DNA of 64,000 bases, from contig JAXMGT010000002.1 in NCBI GenBank assembly GCA_046347155.1, positions 744,001 through 808,000 on the forward strand, given 5' to 3'. Below the pieces are notes generated by a model, which worked only from the letters and a program-made list of their open reading frames with translations, ran no database searches and was not told the origin of the DNA. This DNA is from RPQJ01 sp046347155 (GTDB lineage Bacteria; Pseudomonadota; Gammaproteobacteria; Steroidobacterales; Steroidobacteraceae). The position numbers were made by a program, and so were the translations under genes. Positions 33,725 through 42,957 of this stretch are shown one piece after another. Each line of letters begins with the position of its first letter. The stretch's first letter is position 1.

Positions 33725-35068
33725 TCAACCGGCCCCGCCGAGTTTCTGCCGCATCAGCGAGCGCAGCAGCAACAGGTTCGCGACCGCCTGCAGCGCCGTG
33801 CTCGCGACCGACAGGTGCCAGAAATCCACGATGCGCACGCCGGGCCGCGTCGAGAGCCACACCGCCGGCAGCACGAACGTGACGAGCCGGCTTCCGCTGC
33901 TCATGAGCGCCGGTACGGTGTTGCCCAGCGCCTGGAACATCGCCGAGCAGCAGAAATTGATCCCGGACGCGACGTAGTTCCACGAGATCACGGTCAGGTA
34001 GAGAACGCCCATCGAGACCACGGCCGGGTCCTCGGCGAACCCGGACACGAGCGGTGCCGGCCAGAGCTTCGACACCACCGTGAGCACGACCATCAACCCG
34101 ACGCTCATCGCGAGCGCGGTCCGGAACGTCTCGCGGACCCGCTCGCGCAACCCGGCGCCGAAGTTCTGTCCGGCGACCGGCGCGATCGCGAACGCGAGCG
34201 CCATTGCCGGCAGGAACATCGCCTGCATCACCCGGGAGCCGACGCCGAACCCGGCCTGCGCGTCCGGGCCGAAGCCGCGGGTCACCGCATAGATGACCGC
34301 CATGATCACGAACATCATCAGGAACTCGCCGCCGGCCGGCAGCCCGATCGCGAGGATGCGCCGCCAGGCGTCGCGTCGCGGCGCCCACTGCGCGGTGTCG
34401 ACGTGGACGTATTTCTCGAGCCGGTGGAAGTACAGGTACAGCACGACGACGCCGGCTGCGATCGCGACGGTGCTCGCGAGACCCGCGCCGGCGACGCCCA
34501 TCGGGCGACCGGTGCCCCAGCCGGCGATGAATACAGGCGCGAGCGCGATGTTGAGCAGCACCGTGATCATCTGCACGGCCATCGTCGGCTTGACGATCCC
34601 GGTCCCCCGGAGTGCCGAGCCCATCGCGACCATCGCGAACTGCAGCGCGAGCCCGGGCAGGTACCAGGCGAGGTAGGTGCGGCCCGCCTCGGCCGTCGCG
34701 GCGTCGGCACCCATCGAGCCCATGTACGCGCCGGCGGCGGCGTAGCCGCCCACCAGGGTCGCGCCGAGGCACAGCGCCGACATCCCGAGCGACTGATTGA
34801 ACACCAGGTTCGCGTCGACAGGGTCCTTGCGGCCCACTGCCTGCGCAATCAGTGCCACGGTGCCCACGCCGAGCACCTGCGTGAGCGCGATCACGATCAT
34901 CGTCAGCGTGCCGGCCGCGCCGACGCCGGCGAGCGCCGCGTCGCCGAGCCGGCCGACGAAGTAAAGGTCGACGAGGAAATAGAGCGTCTGCATCAGCATG
35001 CCGACGGCCATCGGCACGGCCATCCGCACGAGGTGCTGGCGGATCGAGCCCTGGGTCAGGTCGTGCAT
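33725..35068 (-). CDS. MATE-family multidrug/sodium efflux protein
   Basis: 447 aa, twelve predicted transmembrane helices in two homologous halves. Start MHDLTQGSIRQHLVRMAVPMAVGML is typical of the DinF/NorM-like branch, followed by FLVDLYFVGRLGDAALAGVG and later FGVGSRVMQAMFLPAMALAFAIAPVAGQNFGAG. GAGGAG is 5 nt before the ATG; the ORF extends upstream but those codons lie over the divergent gene. Likely exports cationic drugs in exchange for Na+ or H+. A TATACT box lies upstream. Confidence 0.92.
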   Translation of the reverse strand: MHDLTQGSIRQHLVRMAVPMAVGMLMQTLYFLVDLYFVGRLGDAALAGVGAAGTLTMIVIALTQVLGVGTVALIAQAVGRKDPVDANLVFNQSLGMSALCLGATLVGGYAAAGAYMGSMGADAATAEAGRTYLAWYLPGLALQFAMVAMGSALRGTGIVKPTMAVQMITVLLNIALAPVFIAGWGTGRPMGVAGAGLASTVAIAAGVVVLYLYFHRLEKYVHVDTAQWAPRRDAWRRILAIGLPAGGEFLMMFVIMAVIYAVTRGFGPDAQAGFGVGSRVMQAMFLPAMALAFAIAPVAGQNFGAGLRERVRETFRTALAMSVGLMVVLTVVSKLWPAPLVSGFAEDPAVVSMGVLYLTVISWNYVASGINFCCSAMFQALGNTVPALMSSGSRLVTFVLPAVWLSTRPGVRIVDFWHLSVASTALQAVANLLLLRSLMRQKLGGAG

Positions 35069-35091
35069 GGGCGCTCCTCGCGGGGCGTGGC

Positions 35092-35097
35092 AGTATA
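35092..35097 (-). promoter_or_regulatory. Putative -10 box of the MATE-GNAT unit
   Basis: TATACT on the minus strand, 23 nt before the MATE ATG, in an AT-rich patch (GTATATAC) shared with the divergent exported-protein gene; the plus strand can be read as TATATA for that gene. Confidence 0.45.
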
Positions 35098-35131
35098 TAC
35101 GCGAGGCCCCCGGGCGGGGCGGGAGCATGCG

Positions 35132-35794
35132 ATGCGATACGGACGGATGGCGTTGATCGCGGTGCTGGCGTTCCGTGCGGTGGCTGCGGCCGCCGCCGCG
35201 CCCGCGGTACCGGCCGGCGAGGCCGCCGGTGCCGCCGACGCGCCCGGTGCCGTCGAGGCGGTGTGGATCGAGCGCAAGCTGAGCTTCGTCTACTCGGCCC
35301 GCACGGCCTGGTACTCGTGCGACGGGCTCGCGATCAAGGTGGAGCAGATCCTGGCCGCCATCGGGGCCCGCCCCGGCTACACGGTGCAGCCGCGCGCCTG
35401 CTTCAACCCGCGCCGTGGCGCCGAGTGGACCCCGATGCTCGACATCACGGCGGCGAGCGCAGTCGCGGCGACGCCCGCGACGCTCGACGAGGCGGGCCGC
35501 CAGGCCGAACAGCAGGCGATCGCGGCCCGCGCCGGCGGTGCCAAGGGCCCCGTCGAGGCAACCACTGCGCCGTTCCGGGCCGTGACGCGACGGATCGACC
35601 TGCGCGACAGCCCCCGCGGGCTGCTGCAGCCCGGCGACTGCGAGCTGGTCCAGCAGCTCCGGGACCAGGTGTTCAAGCCGCTCGGCGCGAAAGTCGTCGA
35701 CGACCACATGGCGTGCACCTACCACCGTCTCGACAACAACATCATCCGCCTGTCGATCGAGGTGCTGGTGCCGGAGGAAACCCCGGCCGGCTGA
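35132..35794 (+). CDS. Exported protein of unknown function
   Basis: 220 aa with a signal peptide (MRYGRMALIAVLAFRAVAAA, cleavage near the Ala run). The ATG follows GGCGGGGCGGGAGC. The mature protein contains Cys residues in WYSCDGLA, RACFNP, GDCELVQQLRD and HMACTYHRL, enough for two disulfides, and a low-complexity Ala/Pro/Gly stretch after the signal. No family recognised; the frame's long upstream extension lies opposite the MATE gene and is a shadow. Convergent with apaH, 6 nt apart. Confidence 0.65.
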   Translation: MRYGRMALIAVLAFRAVAAAAAAPAVPAGEAAGAADAPGAVEAVWIERKLSFVYSARTAWYSCDGLAIKVEQILAAIGARPGYTVQPRACFNPRRGAEWTPMLDITAASAVAATPATLDEAGRQAEQQAIAARAGGAKGPVEATTAPFRAVTRRIDLRDSPRGLLQPGDCELVQQLRDQVFKPLGAKVVDDHMACTYHRLDNNIIRLSIEVLVPEETPAG

Positions 35795-35800
35795 GTCGCC

Positions 35801-36634
35801 TCAGTCGTCGAACGTGACGACCGGCTGTCCGCTCGTGACCCGCACCGGGTCGCCCGCGGCATCGAGCCGGCGTGCCGTCAGCGGACCGCCCCACACGCAG
35901 CCCGTGTCGAGCGCGAGGATCCCGTCGCCGTCGTGATAGCCGAGTGCGGACCAGTGGCCGCAGACGATCCGTGCCGCGGCCGTGCGCCGGCCCGGCGCCC
36001 GGAACCACGGCATCGCGCCGGCCGGAAGCCGCGCCGGCGGGCCCTTCAGCTTCAGGAGCATGCGGCCTTCGGCGTCGCAGACCCGCAGCCGCGTGAGCGC
36101 ATTGACCGTGAAGCGCAGCCGGTCGATGCCGGCCAGATCGTCGCTCCAGAGGTCGGGCTGGTTGCCGTACATCGCGTCGAAGAAGGCGCCGCTCGTCTCG
36201 CCGCGCAGCACCCGTTCGAGGTCGGCCGCACAGCGCCGGGCGAGCCCGAGGTCCCACTGGGGCGGGACGCCGGCGTGCAGCATCGTCAGGCCGAGCGCCT
36301 CGTCGTGGTGGAGCATCGGGCGCGACTGCAGCCAATCGAGCAGGCGGCCGCGGTCCGGGGCCGCGAGCACCGGCGCGAGCGCTGCGTCTCCCTCCCGCAG
36401 CGCGCCGTGGCGGGCCAGCGCCAGCAGGTGCAGGTCGTGGTTGCCGAGCACGACGACGGCCGAGTCGTCGAGCCCGCACAGCAGCCGCAGCACGTCGAGC
36501 GAGCGGGGGCCGCGGTTCACGAGGTCGCCGACGAACCACAGCCGGTCGCGCGCCGGCGAGTATCCGATCCGGTCGAGCAGCGCCTCAAGCTCGGCGGCGC
36601 ACCCCTGCACGTCGCCGATGGCCCAGGTCGCCAT
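35801..36634 (-). CDS. apaH: Bis(5'-nucleosyl)-tetraphosphatase, symmetrical
   Basis: Hydrolyses Ap4A to two ADP and, in proteobacteria, removes Np4 caps from RNA. 277 aa calcineurin-like phosphoesterase with all metal motifs: AIGDVQGC, FVGDLVNRGPRS, VVLGNHDLHLL and later AGVPP and CGHWSALGYH. It follows apaG by 6 nt, the conserved order apaG-apaH. The ATG start MATWAIGDVQG is standard. Confidence 0.96.
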   Translation of the reverse strand: MATWAIGDVQGCAAELEALLDRIGYSPARDRLWFVGDLVNRGPRSLDVLRLLCGLDDSAVVVLGNHDLHLLALARHGALREGDAALAPVLAAPDRGRLLDWLQSRPMLHHDEALGLTMLHAGVPPQWDLGLARRCAADLERVLRGETSGAFFDAMYGNQPDLWSDDLAGIDRLRFTVNALTRLRVCDAEGRMLLKLKGPPARLPAGAMPWFRAPGRRTAAARIVCGHWSALGYHDGDGILALDTGCVWGGPLTARRLDAAGDPVRVTSGQPVVTFDD

Positions 36635-36640
36635 CCGGGG

Positions 36641-37024
36641 TCAGTGCAGCAGGCCGGGCATCGCGAGCCGGAACGGGGCGATCGGGGCGTCGAAGTGCCG
36701 CCCGTCGTCCGCGACCATCCGGTAGCTGCCCTGCATCGCGCCGACCGGCGTCTCCAGGATCGCGCCGCTCGAGTAGCGGAAGCCCTCGCCGGGCTGCAGG
36801 TGCGGTTGCTCGCCGACGACGCCCTCGCCGTTGACTTCCTGCACCTTGCCGTTCGCGTCCGTGATGATCCAGTGCCGCGTGAGCAGCTTGGCCGGCACGG
36901 AGCCCTCGTTGCGGATCGTGATCGTGTAGGAGAACACGAAGCGCCCGTCGCCGGGGCTCGACTGGTCCTCGACGTAGCTGGTGCTCACGTCGACCCGGAT
37001 CCGGTGGTTCCCGTCGCCGGACAC
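36641..37024 (-). CDS. apaG: ApaG (Co2+/Mg2+ efflux-associated) domain protein
   Basis: 127-aa beta-sandwich protein. Characteristic segments: VDVSTSYVEDQSSP, FSYTITIRNEGSVPAKLLTRHWIITDANG, VNGEGVVGEQPHLQPGE and YSSGAILETPVGAMQGSY. GTG start, 4 nt after the uspA stop. Usually next to rsmA and apaH; here uspA separates it from rsmA. Function is not firmly known. Confidence 0.95.
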   Translation of the reverse strand: MSGDGNHRIRVDVSTSYVEDQSSPGDGRFVFSYTITIRNEGSVPAKLLTRHWIITDANGKVQEVNGEGVVGEQPHLQPGEGFRYSSGAILETPVGAMQGSYRMVADDGRHFDAPIAPFRLAMPGLLH

Positions 37025-37028
37025 CGGT

Positions 37029-37466
37029 TCAGCCCTTCGCCAGACGGACGGCCAGCACGTCGCAGGGGGCGGCGTGCAGCACCGTGTCCTCGGTGAAGTT
37101 GAACAGGATCGAGACGCCGTGCCGCTCGCGGCTGCCGATCACGATCAGGTCGCAGCCCTTTTCCTGCGCGACCCTCACGACTTCGGCCTTGATGCTGCCC
37201 GTGAGCACCAGGCGTTCGGCATCGCCGAGCCCGAGCTTCGCCGACACCTCGGCGAGCCGGGCGGTGGCGCGCTCGGCCAGCTCGGCCTCGATCTGCACGG
37301 CCGGAAGCAGTGCCTCGCCCATCGGCTCGACGGGCACGTACTCGACCACGTGCAGCAGCGTCAGCCTTCCTCCCGTGAGCGCGGCGAGCGCCCTGGCGCG
37401 CTCGACGATCCTTTCGCTGTCGTCGGTGAGGTCGAGGCAGACGAGCAGGTTCCGGTAGTCGCCCAT
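37029..37466 (-). CDS. Universal stress protein UspA family
   Basis: 145-aa single-domain Usp. Starts MGDYRNLLVCLDLTDDSE and has the nucleotide-binding signature GSRERHGVSILFNFTEDTVLHAAPCDVLAVR (G-x9-G...S/T type region). AGGAG precedes the ATG. A good sigma70-like promoter with 17-nt spacing lies just upstream, so this gene probably starts a uspA-apaG-apaH transcript. It is inserted between rsmA and apaG, which are adjacent in E. coli. Confidence 0.92.
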   Translation of the reverse strand: MGDYRNLLVCLDLTDDSERIVERARALAALTGGRLTLLHVVEYVPVEPMGEALLPAVQIEAELAERATARLAEVSAKLGLGDAERLVLTGSIKAEVVRVAQEKGCDLIVIGSRERHGVSILFNFTEDTVLHAAPCDVLAVRLAKG

Positions 37467-37502
37467 CGCGTTCTCCTGCGGTCCGGGGACGGTCCCGCTT
37501 CG

Positions 37503-37531
37503 ATTATAGGGCCGCGGCCAGAGGGCACCAA
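37503..37531 (-). promoter_or_regulatory. Sigma70-like promoter of uspA-apaG-apaH
   Basis: Minus-strand TTGGTG (37526-37531), 17-nt spacer, perfect TATAAT (37503-37508). Predicted start near 37496 leaves a leader of about 30 nt with an AGGAG ribosome-binding site. It lies between uspA and the end of rsmA. Confidence 0.7.
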
Positions 37532-37569
37532 TCGCGCCCGGCGCTACGCGGCGGGGCCGTCCCGCGGGC

Positions 37570-38346
37570 TCAGCCGGGGAGCCGTGCGGCGAGTGCCGCG
37601 AATGCCGCCGGCGGGAGCGTCTCGGCACGCACGCCCGGGTCCACGCCGGCCGAGCGGATCGCCTCGGCGTCCATGAGCCCGCCGAGCGCGTTGCGCAGTG
37701 TCTTGCGCCGCTGCGAGAACGCCGCCGACACGACGCGCGCGTAGGCGGCCGGGTCGCCGAGCGGGAACGGGGGCGCGTCGAGCGGGTGCAGCGCGAAGAA
37801 CGTGGAAACCACCTTCGGCGGGGGCGAGAACGCACCGGTGCCGATGTCGAACAGCGGCTCGACCCGCACCCAGGGCGCGAGCATCACGGTCAGACGGCCG
37901 TAGTCCTTGCCGCCGGGGGCGGCAGCCATCCGGACGACGACTTCCTTCTGCAGCATGAAGTGCATGCTCGCGATCGCGTCGCGCTGCGTGAGGAAGTGGA
38001 ACAGCAGCGGGGTCGAGACGTTGTAGGGAAGGTTGCCCACGAGGCGCAGTTTGGGACCGTCGCCGCGCAGCGCGCGGAAGTCGAATTCAAGTGCGTCGGC
38101 GAGGTGCACGGCGAGTTCGCCGGCACCGGCGCAGCGCGCCTCGAGCGGCGACACGACGTCGGGGTCGATCTCGACGACGTCGACACGGCCCGCCCGCTCG
38201 AGCAGCGGGCGGGTGATCGCACCGCGGCCGGGCCCCACCTCGACGATGCGCTCGCCCGGACGGGGGTCGATCGCCCGCACGATGCGGTCGATCGTGCCGC
38301 GGTCGTGCAGGAAGTGCTGTCCGTAGCGTTTCTTCGCGCGGGTCAT
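37570..38346 (-). CDS. rsmA: 16S rRNA (adenine-1518/1519-N6)-dimethyltransferase
   Basis: KsgA: dimethylates two adjacent adenines in the 3' hairpin of 16S rRNA. 258 aa. Signatures: KKRYGQHFLHDRGTIDRIV, VEVGPGRGAITRPLL (SAM), DALEFDF, LVGNLPYNVSTPLLFHFL (catalytic NLPY) and FSPPPKVVSTFFAL. Starts in an ATGA overlap with pdxA. Last gene of lptD-surA-pdxA-rsmA; uspA begins a separate unit after it. Confidence 0.97.
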   Translation of the reverse strand: MTRAKKRYGQHFLHDRGTIDRIVRAIDPRPGERIVEVGPGRGAITRPLLERAGRVDVVEIDPDVVSPLEARCAGAGELAVHLADALEFDFRALRGDGPKLRLVGNLPYNVSTPLLFHFLTQRDAIASMHFMLQKEVVVRMAAAPGGKDYGRLTVMLAPWVRVEPLFDIGTGAFSPPPKVVSTFFALHPLDAPPFPLGDPAAYARVVSAAFSQRRKTLRNALGGLMDAEAIRSAGVDPGVRAETLPPAAFAALAARLPG

Positions 38347-39341
38347 GGCTTGCGTCGCGAGCGCACCCGCGCGATCTCCACCGCGAGTGCGAGCGCGGCA
38401 CGCAGGCTGCCCGGGTCGGCGCGCCGCGTGCCCGCGAGGTCGAGGGCCGTGCCGTGGTCCACCGAGGTCCGCACGATCGGCAGGCCGAGCGTGACGTTGA
38501 CCGCATGGCCGAACGCCGCGCGCTTCAGCACCGGCAGGCCCTGGTCGTGGTAGAGCGCGAGCACCGCGTCGATCCCGGCGAGCCGCGCCGGCAGGAAGGC
38601 CGTGTCCGCCGGCACCGGGCCCTCGAGCCGCAGCCCGTCGTCGCGCAGGCGCGCGAGCACGGGCTCGATCACGTCGATCTCCTCGCGGCCGAGATGCCCC
38701 CCTTCGCCCGCGTGCGGATTGAGCCCGCACACGAGGAGGCGCGGACGCGCGAGGCCGAACGACCGCCGCAGGTCGCCGTCGAGGATACGGAGCACGGACT
38801 CGAGGCGCTCGGGCGTGAGCGCCGCCGGCACCGCGGCAAGTGGCAGGTGCGTGGTCGCGAGCGCGACGCGCAGCCCGCCGCCGGCGAGCAGCATCACCGG
38901 GCGCGCCGCGCCCGTGCGCGCGGCCAGGTACTCGGTGTGCCCGGTGAACGGGATGCCGGCGTCATTCACGACGCCCTTGTGCACCGGCGCCGTGACCATC
39001 GCGTCGAACTCGCCGGCCAGGCAGCCGTCCGCCGCGCGGTCGAGCATCGAGAGCACGTAGCGAGCGTTCGCGGGGTCGAGCCGGCCCGCGCGACAGGGCG
39101 CCTGGAGCGGGACGTCGAGCAGTTCGACCCGGCGACGGGCGGGTGCCGCGGGGTCGTAGGCGGGCAGCCCGTCGACGAGCGCGCGGTGGCCACGTGCGCG
39201 GCCGAGCACCGTGCGGTCGCCGATCAGCACGACACGGGCAGCGGGCCGCTGCGTGGCGAGCGCCGCGCACAGGTCGGGGCCGATGCCCGCCGGTTCGCCG
39301 GAGGTGACCGCCAGCGTCGGCAGGCGGTCGCGACCGGTCAC
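38343..39341 (-). CDS. pdxA: 4-hydroxythreonine-4-phosphate dehydrogenase
   Basis: NAD-dependent step of pyridoxal-5'-phosphate synthesis. 332 aa. Signatures: TSGEPAGIGPDL, TAPVHKGVVNDAGIPFTGHTEYLA (metal/substrate His), LNPHAGEGGHLGREE and YHDQGLPVLKRAAFGHAVNVTLGLP. GTG start in a GTGA overlap with surA; the long upstream frame is a shadow of surA. The PLP made serves GcvPB, the decarboxylase and the D-amino acid transaminase in this window. Confidence 0.97.
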   Translation of the reverse strand: MTGRDRLPTLAVTSGEPAGIGPDLCAALATQRPAARVVLIGDRTVLGRARGHRALVDGLPAYDPAAPARRRVELLDVPLQAPCRAGRLDPANARYVLSMLDRAADGCLAGEFDAMVTAPVHKGVVNDAGIPFTGHTEYLAARTGAARPVMLLAGGGLRVALATTHLPLAAVPAALTPERLESVLRILDGDLRRSFGLARPRLLVCGLNPHAGEGGHLGREEIDVIEPVLARLRDDGLRLEGPVPADTAFLPARLAGIDAVLALYHDQGLPVLKRAAFGHAVNVTLGLPIVRTSVDHGTALDLAGTRRADPGSLRAALALAVEIARVRSRRKP

Positions 39342-40714
39342 TGGCGGTATTCGACGTAGGCCTCGTCGCGGAGGCGACGCAGCCACAGCTCCACCTCTTC
39401 GTCGGCGCGTGCCTCGCGGAGCTGGCCGACGCACTTGTTGCGCACGGTGTCCTCGGAGGCGTCGTAGGTGCGACGCCCGAGCAGCTGCACGATGTGCCAG
39501 CCGAACTGCGTCTTGAACGGCTCGCTGATCTGGTCGATCTCGAGCTTGTCGACCACTTGCTCGAAGGCCGGCACGAACGTCCCCGGGCCGGTCCAGCCGA
39601 GGTCGCCGCCGCGCGTCGCGGAGCCCGGGTCCGCCGACGACACCGCCGCGATCGCGGCGAAGTCCTCGCCCTTCAGCACGCGCTCGCGGATGCGCTCGAG
39701 CTTCTGCCGAACCGTCTCGTCGTCCTCGATCGCGTTCGTCTGCATCAGGATGTGGCGCGCGTGCACCTGCGAGATGAGCGCCGCCGGCTGCGAGCTGCGC
39801 GTCTCGACCAGCTTGAAGATGTTGAGGCCGCTCGGCGTGCGGATGATCTCGCTCACGTCGCCGGCCTTCATGTTCGGGACGAGCTCGGCGACCACCGACG
39901 GCAACTGGTTCGGCTTGCGCCAGCCGAGCGACCCGCCGTCGAGCGCCGTGCCGGCGTCGGAGTAGGCAATCGCGAGGTCCGCGAAGTCCTCGCCCTTCTT
40001 CGCCCGCTCGTAGACGCTCTGGGCGCGCGCGGTCCGTTCCTCGACCTGCTGCTCGGTCGCGTTGGCCGGGATCGCGACCAGGATGTGCGAGAACTCGTAC
40101 TCGACCCGGTCCTCGGGCGACGCGAGTTCCTTCTGGACGCACATGTCGACTTCGCGCGGCGAGACGTAGATCCGCGCGTAGACATCGCGCTGGCGAAGCT
40201 GGCCAAGGATCATCTCCTTGCGGACCTCCTCGCGGTAGACGCGGTAGTCCATGCCCTGGGCCTCGAGCGCGGCCGGCAGATCGCTGAACTTCACGTTGTT
40301 GCGGGCCGCGACCTCGGCGAGCGCCTGGTTCAGCTGCTCGTCGGGGACCTGGATCCCGCCGCGCTCGGCGCGCTCGAGCTGGAGCTGCTGCAGGATCAGC
40401 CGCTCGAGCACCTGCTGGCGCAGCAGGTCGGCCGGTGGCACCTGCTGGCCGGCCTGGCGCAGCCGGTTCGTGATCGACTGGACCTGCTGGTCGAGCGTGC
40501 TCTGCAGCACGATGCCGTCGTTCACGACCGCGGCGACACGGTTGAGCGACACCCCACGGCTGGCGGCCGCGGCGGGCGCCGCCGCCGCCGGCGCAGCCGT
40601 CGGCCCAGGCATCGGCCCGAGGTCGCCGGGCGGCGGGCCCGGAGGCGGCTGCTGTGCGACGGCCAGGGTCGCCGCGAGCAGCAGGGCCGCGGCCAGAAAT
40701 CGCTTGTAAATCAA
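39338..40714 (-). CDS. surA: Periplasmic chaperone/peptidyl-prolyl isomerase SurA
   Basis: Outer-membrane-protein chaperone, 458 aa. TTG start at 40714 (7 nt after lptD) gives a signal peptide MIYKRFLAAALLLAATLAVA; the ATG-initiated frame further upstream would lie inside lptD. Then a Pro/Ala-rich linker (about 25-50), the N-terminal chaperone domain (RVAAVVNDGIVLQSTLDQQV) and two parvulin domains (EFSHILVAIPANATE... and VHARHILMQTNAIEDDE...). A partner of LptD, which it helps fold; coupled to pdxA by GTGA. Confidence 0.95.
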   Translation of the reverse strand: MIYKRFLAAALLLAATLAVAQQPPPGPPPGDLGPMPGPTAAPAAAAPAAAASRGVSLNRVAAVVNDGIVLQSTLDQQVQSITNRLRQAGQQVPPADLLRQQVLERLILQQLQLERAERGGIQVPDEQLNQALAEVAARNNVKFSDLPAALEAQGMDYRVYREEVRKEMILGQLRQRDVYARIYVSPREVDMCVQKELASPEDRVEYEFSHILVAIPANATEQQVEERTARAQSVYERAKKGEDFADLAIAYSDAGTALDGGSLGWRKPNQLPSVVAELVPNMKAGDVSEIIRTPSGLNIFKLVETRSSQPAALISQVHARHILMQTNAIEDDETVRQKLERIRERVLKGEDFAAIAAVSSADPGSATRGGDLGWTGPGTFVPAFEQVVDKLEIDQISEPFKTQFGWHIVQLLGRRTYDASEDTVRNKCVGQLREARADEEVELWLRRLRDEAYVEYRQ

Positions 40715-40721
40715 GGGTATC

Positions 40722-42950
40722 TCAGGGCTGGGGGGTCGACGTAACCGGCGAGTATCCACGAATCGCGTCCCGCAGGAAAGATTCGTTGTCCACTCCGACA
40801 CTCGACAGTCCCTTCAGTTCCAGCTGGAAGCCGATCGAGGTGTCGGAGTCGCCGGTGCGGCTGCTCACGAACCGCCGCGTGATCACCCGCACGGCCCAGC
40901 AGCACGACTGGTACTCGAGGCCGATGAACTGGTCGAGCGTCTTGTTCTCGGAGATCGAGTAGACCCAGCGCGCGAAGCCGTGCCAGCGCTCGCCGATCGG
41001 CCAGGCGGCCGACACGTCGACCTGTTCGAGCAGGTCGCGCTGGTAACGGTAGGCCGCGTTCACGACGCTGTCGGTGGCCGGCCGGTACTGGACCCCGAAC
41101 TCGGTGCGCTCGGTCTGGTTCTGGTCCGGGTCCCACTGGTAAGCGAAGCGGCCGCTCCAGTACTTGAAGGCGTCGAGCTCGATCTCGGCGATCAGGTTCG
41201 AGGAGGAGCGGTTCGTCGCGGCCTCGCCCGGCAGCGTCACGCGTGGCTCGGAGAAGTAGTAGGCCTGCCCGACCGTCGCGCTCAGGTACTGCTGGCCCGT
41301 CGAGGCGTCGAGCATCCGGGTCGTGAGTCCTGCCGAAACGAGGTTCGCGTCGCCGACGCGGTCGGCACCGACGTAACGGTTCGTGCGGAACAGCTCGACC
41401 ATGTTGAGTGTCGGCTGGTCCGTGTCGAAGATCGGGATGTCGTTCTGGTCGCGGTACGGGACGTACACGTACTGCACGCGCGGCTCGAGCGTCTGGAGAC
41501 GCTGGTCCTTCGAGCCCGCGGCGCGCTCGAGCACGAAGCCCGAGTCGACGCTCAGCACCGGCAGCGAGCGCGTGAGCGTCGTGTCCGTGCCGGGGGTCGT
41601 GTCGCCGAGCCAGTAGGCCGTGTAGCGCCATGCGGCCGTCGCATCGACGTAGCCGCCGCTGTTGCCCACGCCCCAGGTGACCGCGGGCTGGGCGTCGAGC
41701 CGCGTCCCGGTCGGCCCGAGGCTGCGGTAGAAGTTGACTGCCTCGGCATCGAACTCGGCGCCGACGCCGTGCCAGAGGTTGCGCCAGGTGCCGGCCGCCA
41801 CGAGCTGGGGCAGCATCGCGTAGGGTCGCTCGTCGTCGGCCAGCTGGTTGTCGATGACCTGGAAGTTCTGCACCTGGCCGAACAGCGACCAGTGCTCGAA
41901 GTTGCTCCGGACCTGGGCTTCCTGCGGAAGGAAGATCACGCTGGTGCCTTCGAAGCCGACGCCGAAGTCCTCGAAGTAGCTGTTGTCGGTGACGTACGCG
42001 CCGTTCAGGTACAGCCGGGTCTGCGGGGTGAAGTTCGTCGTGTCCTTGAGCTCGAAGAGCCCGCGGGCGTCGCCGCGCTCGGTGTCGTGAGGCAGGTACT
42101 GCGCGTTGAAGGCGCCCTTCGAGCGGTCGGTCAGGAAGCGGAATTCCGGGTCGAAGCGGAACCCGCGGGCCGAGAACCAGCGCGTCGTGAGCGTCGAGTC
42201 GTAGTTCGGCGCCATGTTCCAGTAGAACGGCACGACCACCTGCGTGCCGGTCTGGCCGCCACTCCCGAAGGCCGGGAACAGCAGGCCCGTCTTGCGCTGG
42301 TCGCCGACCGGAAACGATATCCACGGCGTGTAGAGGATCGGCACGCCCTTGAAGTCGAGCCGCACGTCCCGCGCGGTACCCGTGCTGGACGCCTGGTCGA
42401 GCGAGATCTCCTGGGCCTTGATCAGCCAGTCCTCGTTGCCCGGCGGGCACACGGTGTAGCGGACGACCTCGAGGTCGAGCCTGGTCTGGTCGTGCAGCGT
42501 GGCGGACTGTGCCGAACCCCGGCCCGTGCCGTCGACGAGTTCGAAGTGTGCGCCTTCGAACTGGCCGGCCCCCTGCTCGAACGTGCCGTCGCGGCCGGTC
42601 ACGTGGATCGTCGGGTCCAGGTACTCGACCTTGCCGTTCACCGTGACGCTGCGCTTCTTCGCGTCCACGGTCGCCTCGTCGGCGCTGACGAGCCGCTGGC
42701 CCATCCGGATCGTGACGTTGCCCTGGAGCTCCGCGTCGCCGGCGCGGGATAGGTCGCCGGTGTCGCTCGTGATGTCGATGTTCGGGTCGTCCGGATCGGC
42801 GGCCCGGAGCGCGTCGAGGCGCGGGTCGGTCGAGACGGGCACTTCGCAGACGGCGCCGGGCGGCGTCTCGGCCAGCGCGGCGGCCGGACAGATCGCGAGC
42901 GCGACGAGCAGCCGTCGCCAGCGGGACTCCATGCGGGCCGACGGCTTCAT
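40722..42950 (-). CDS. lptD: LPS-assembly outer-membrane protein LptD
   Basis: Beta-barrel translocon that inserts LPS in the outer leaflet, 742 aa. Signal peptide (LLVALAICPAAALA), an OstA/LptA-like N-terminal domain (LQGNVTIRMGQRLVSADEA), then a barrel with many aromatic-alternating strands. The four disulfide-forming cysteines of LptD have clear counterparts: Cys35, Cys168 and the adjacent pair Cys683-Cys684 (YQSCCWAV). Two Met starts are possible (42950 or 42932); TATAAT ends 7 nt before the first, suggesting a leaderless mRNA starting there. Upstream extension of the frame is a shadow of amgK. Confidence 0.96.
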   Translation of the reverse strand: MKPSARMESRWRRLLVALAICPAAALAETPPGAVCEVPVSTDPRLDALRAADPDDPNIDITSDTGDLSRAGDAELQGNVTIRMGQRLVSADEATVDAKKRSVTVNGKVEYLDPTIHVTGRDGTFEQGAGQFEGAHFELVDGTGRGSAQSATLHDQTRLDLEVVRYTVCPPGNEDWLIKAQEISLDQASSTGTARDVRLDFKGVPILYTPWISFPVGDQRKTGLLFPAFGSGGQTGTQVVVPFYWNMAPNYDSTLTTRWFSARGFRFDPEFRFLTDRSKGAFNAQYLPHDTERGDARGLFELKDTTNFTPQTRLYLNGAYVTDNSYFEDFGVGFEGTSVIFLPQEAQVRSNFEHWSLFGQVQNFQVIDNQLADDERPYAMLPQLVAAGTWRNLWHGVGAEFDAEAVNFYRSLGPTGTRLDAQPAVTWGVGNSGGYVDATAAWRYTAYWLGDTTPGTDTTLTRSLPVLSVDSGFVLERAAGSKDQRLQTLEPRVQYVYVPYRDQNDIPIFDTDQPTLNMVELFRTNRYVGADRVGDANLVSAGLTTRMLDASTGQQYLSATVGQAYYFSEPRVTLPGEAATNRSSSNLIAEIELDAFKYWSGRFAYQWDPDQNQTERTEFGVQYRPATDSVVNAAYRYQRDLLEQVDVSAAWPIGERWHGFARWVYSISENKTLDQFIGLEYQSCCWAVRVITRRFVSSRTGDSDTSIGFQLELKGLSSVGVDNESFLRDAIRGYSPVTSTPQP

Positions 42951-42957
42951 CGCAGTG

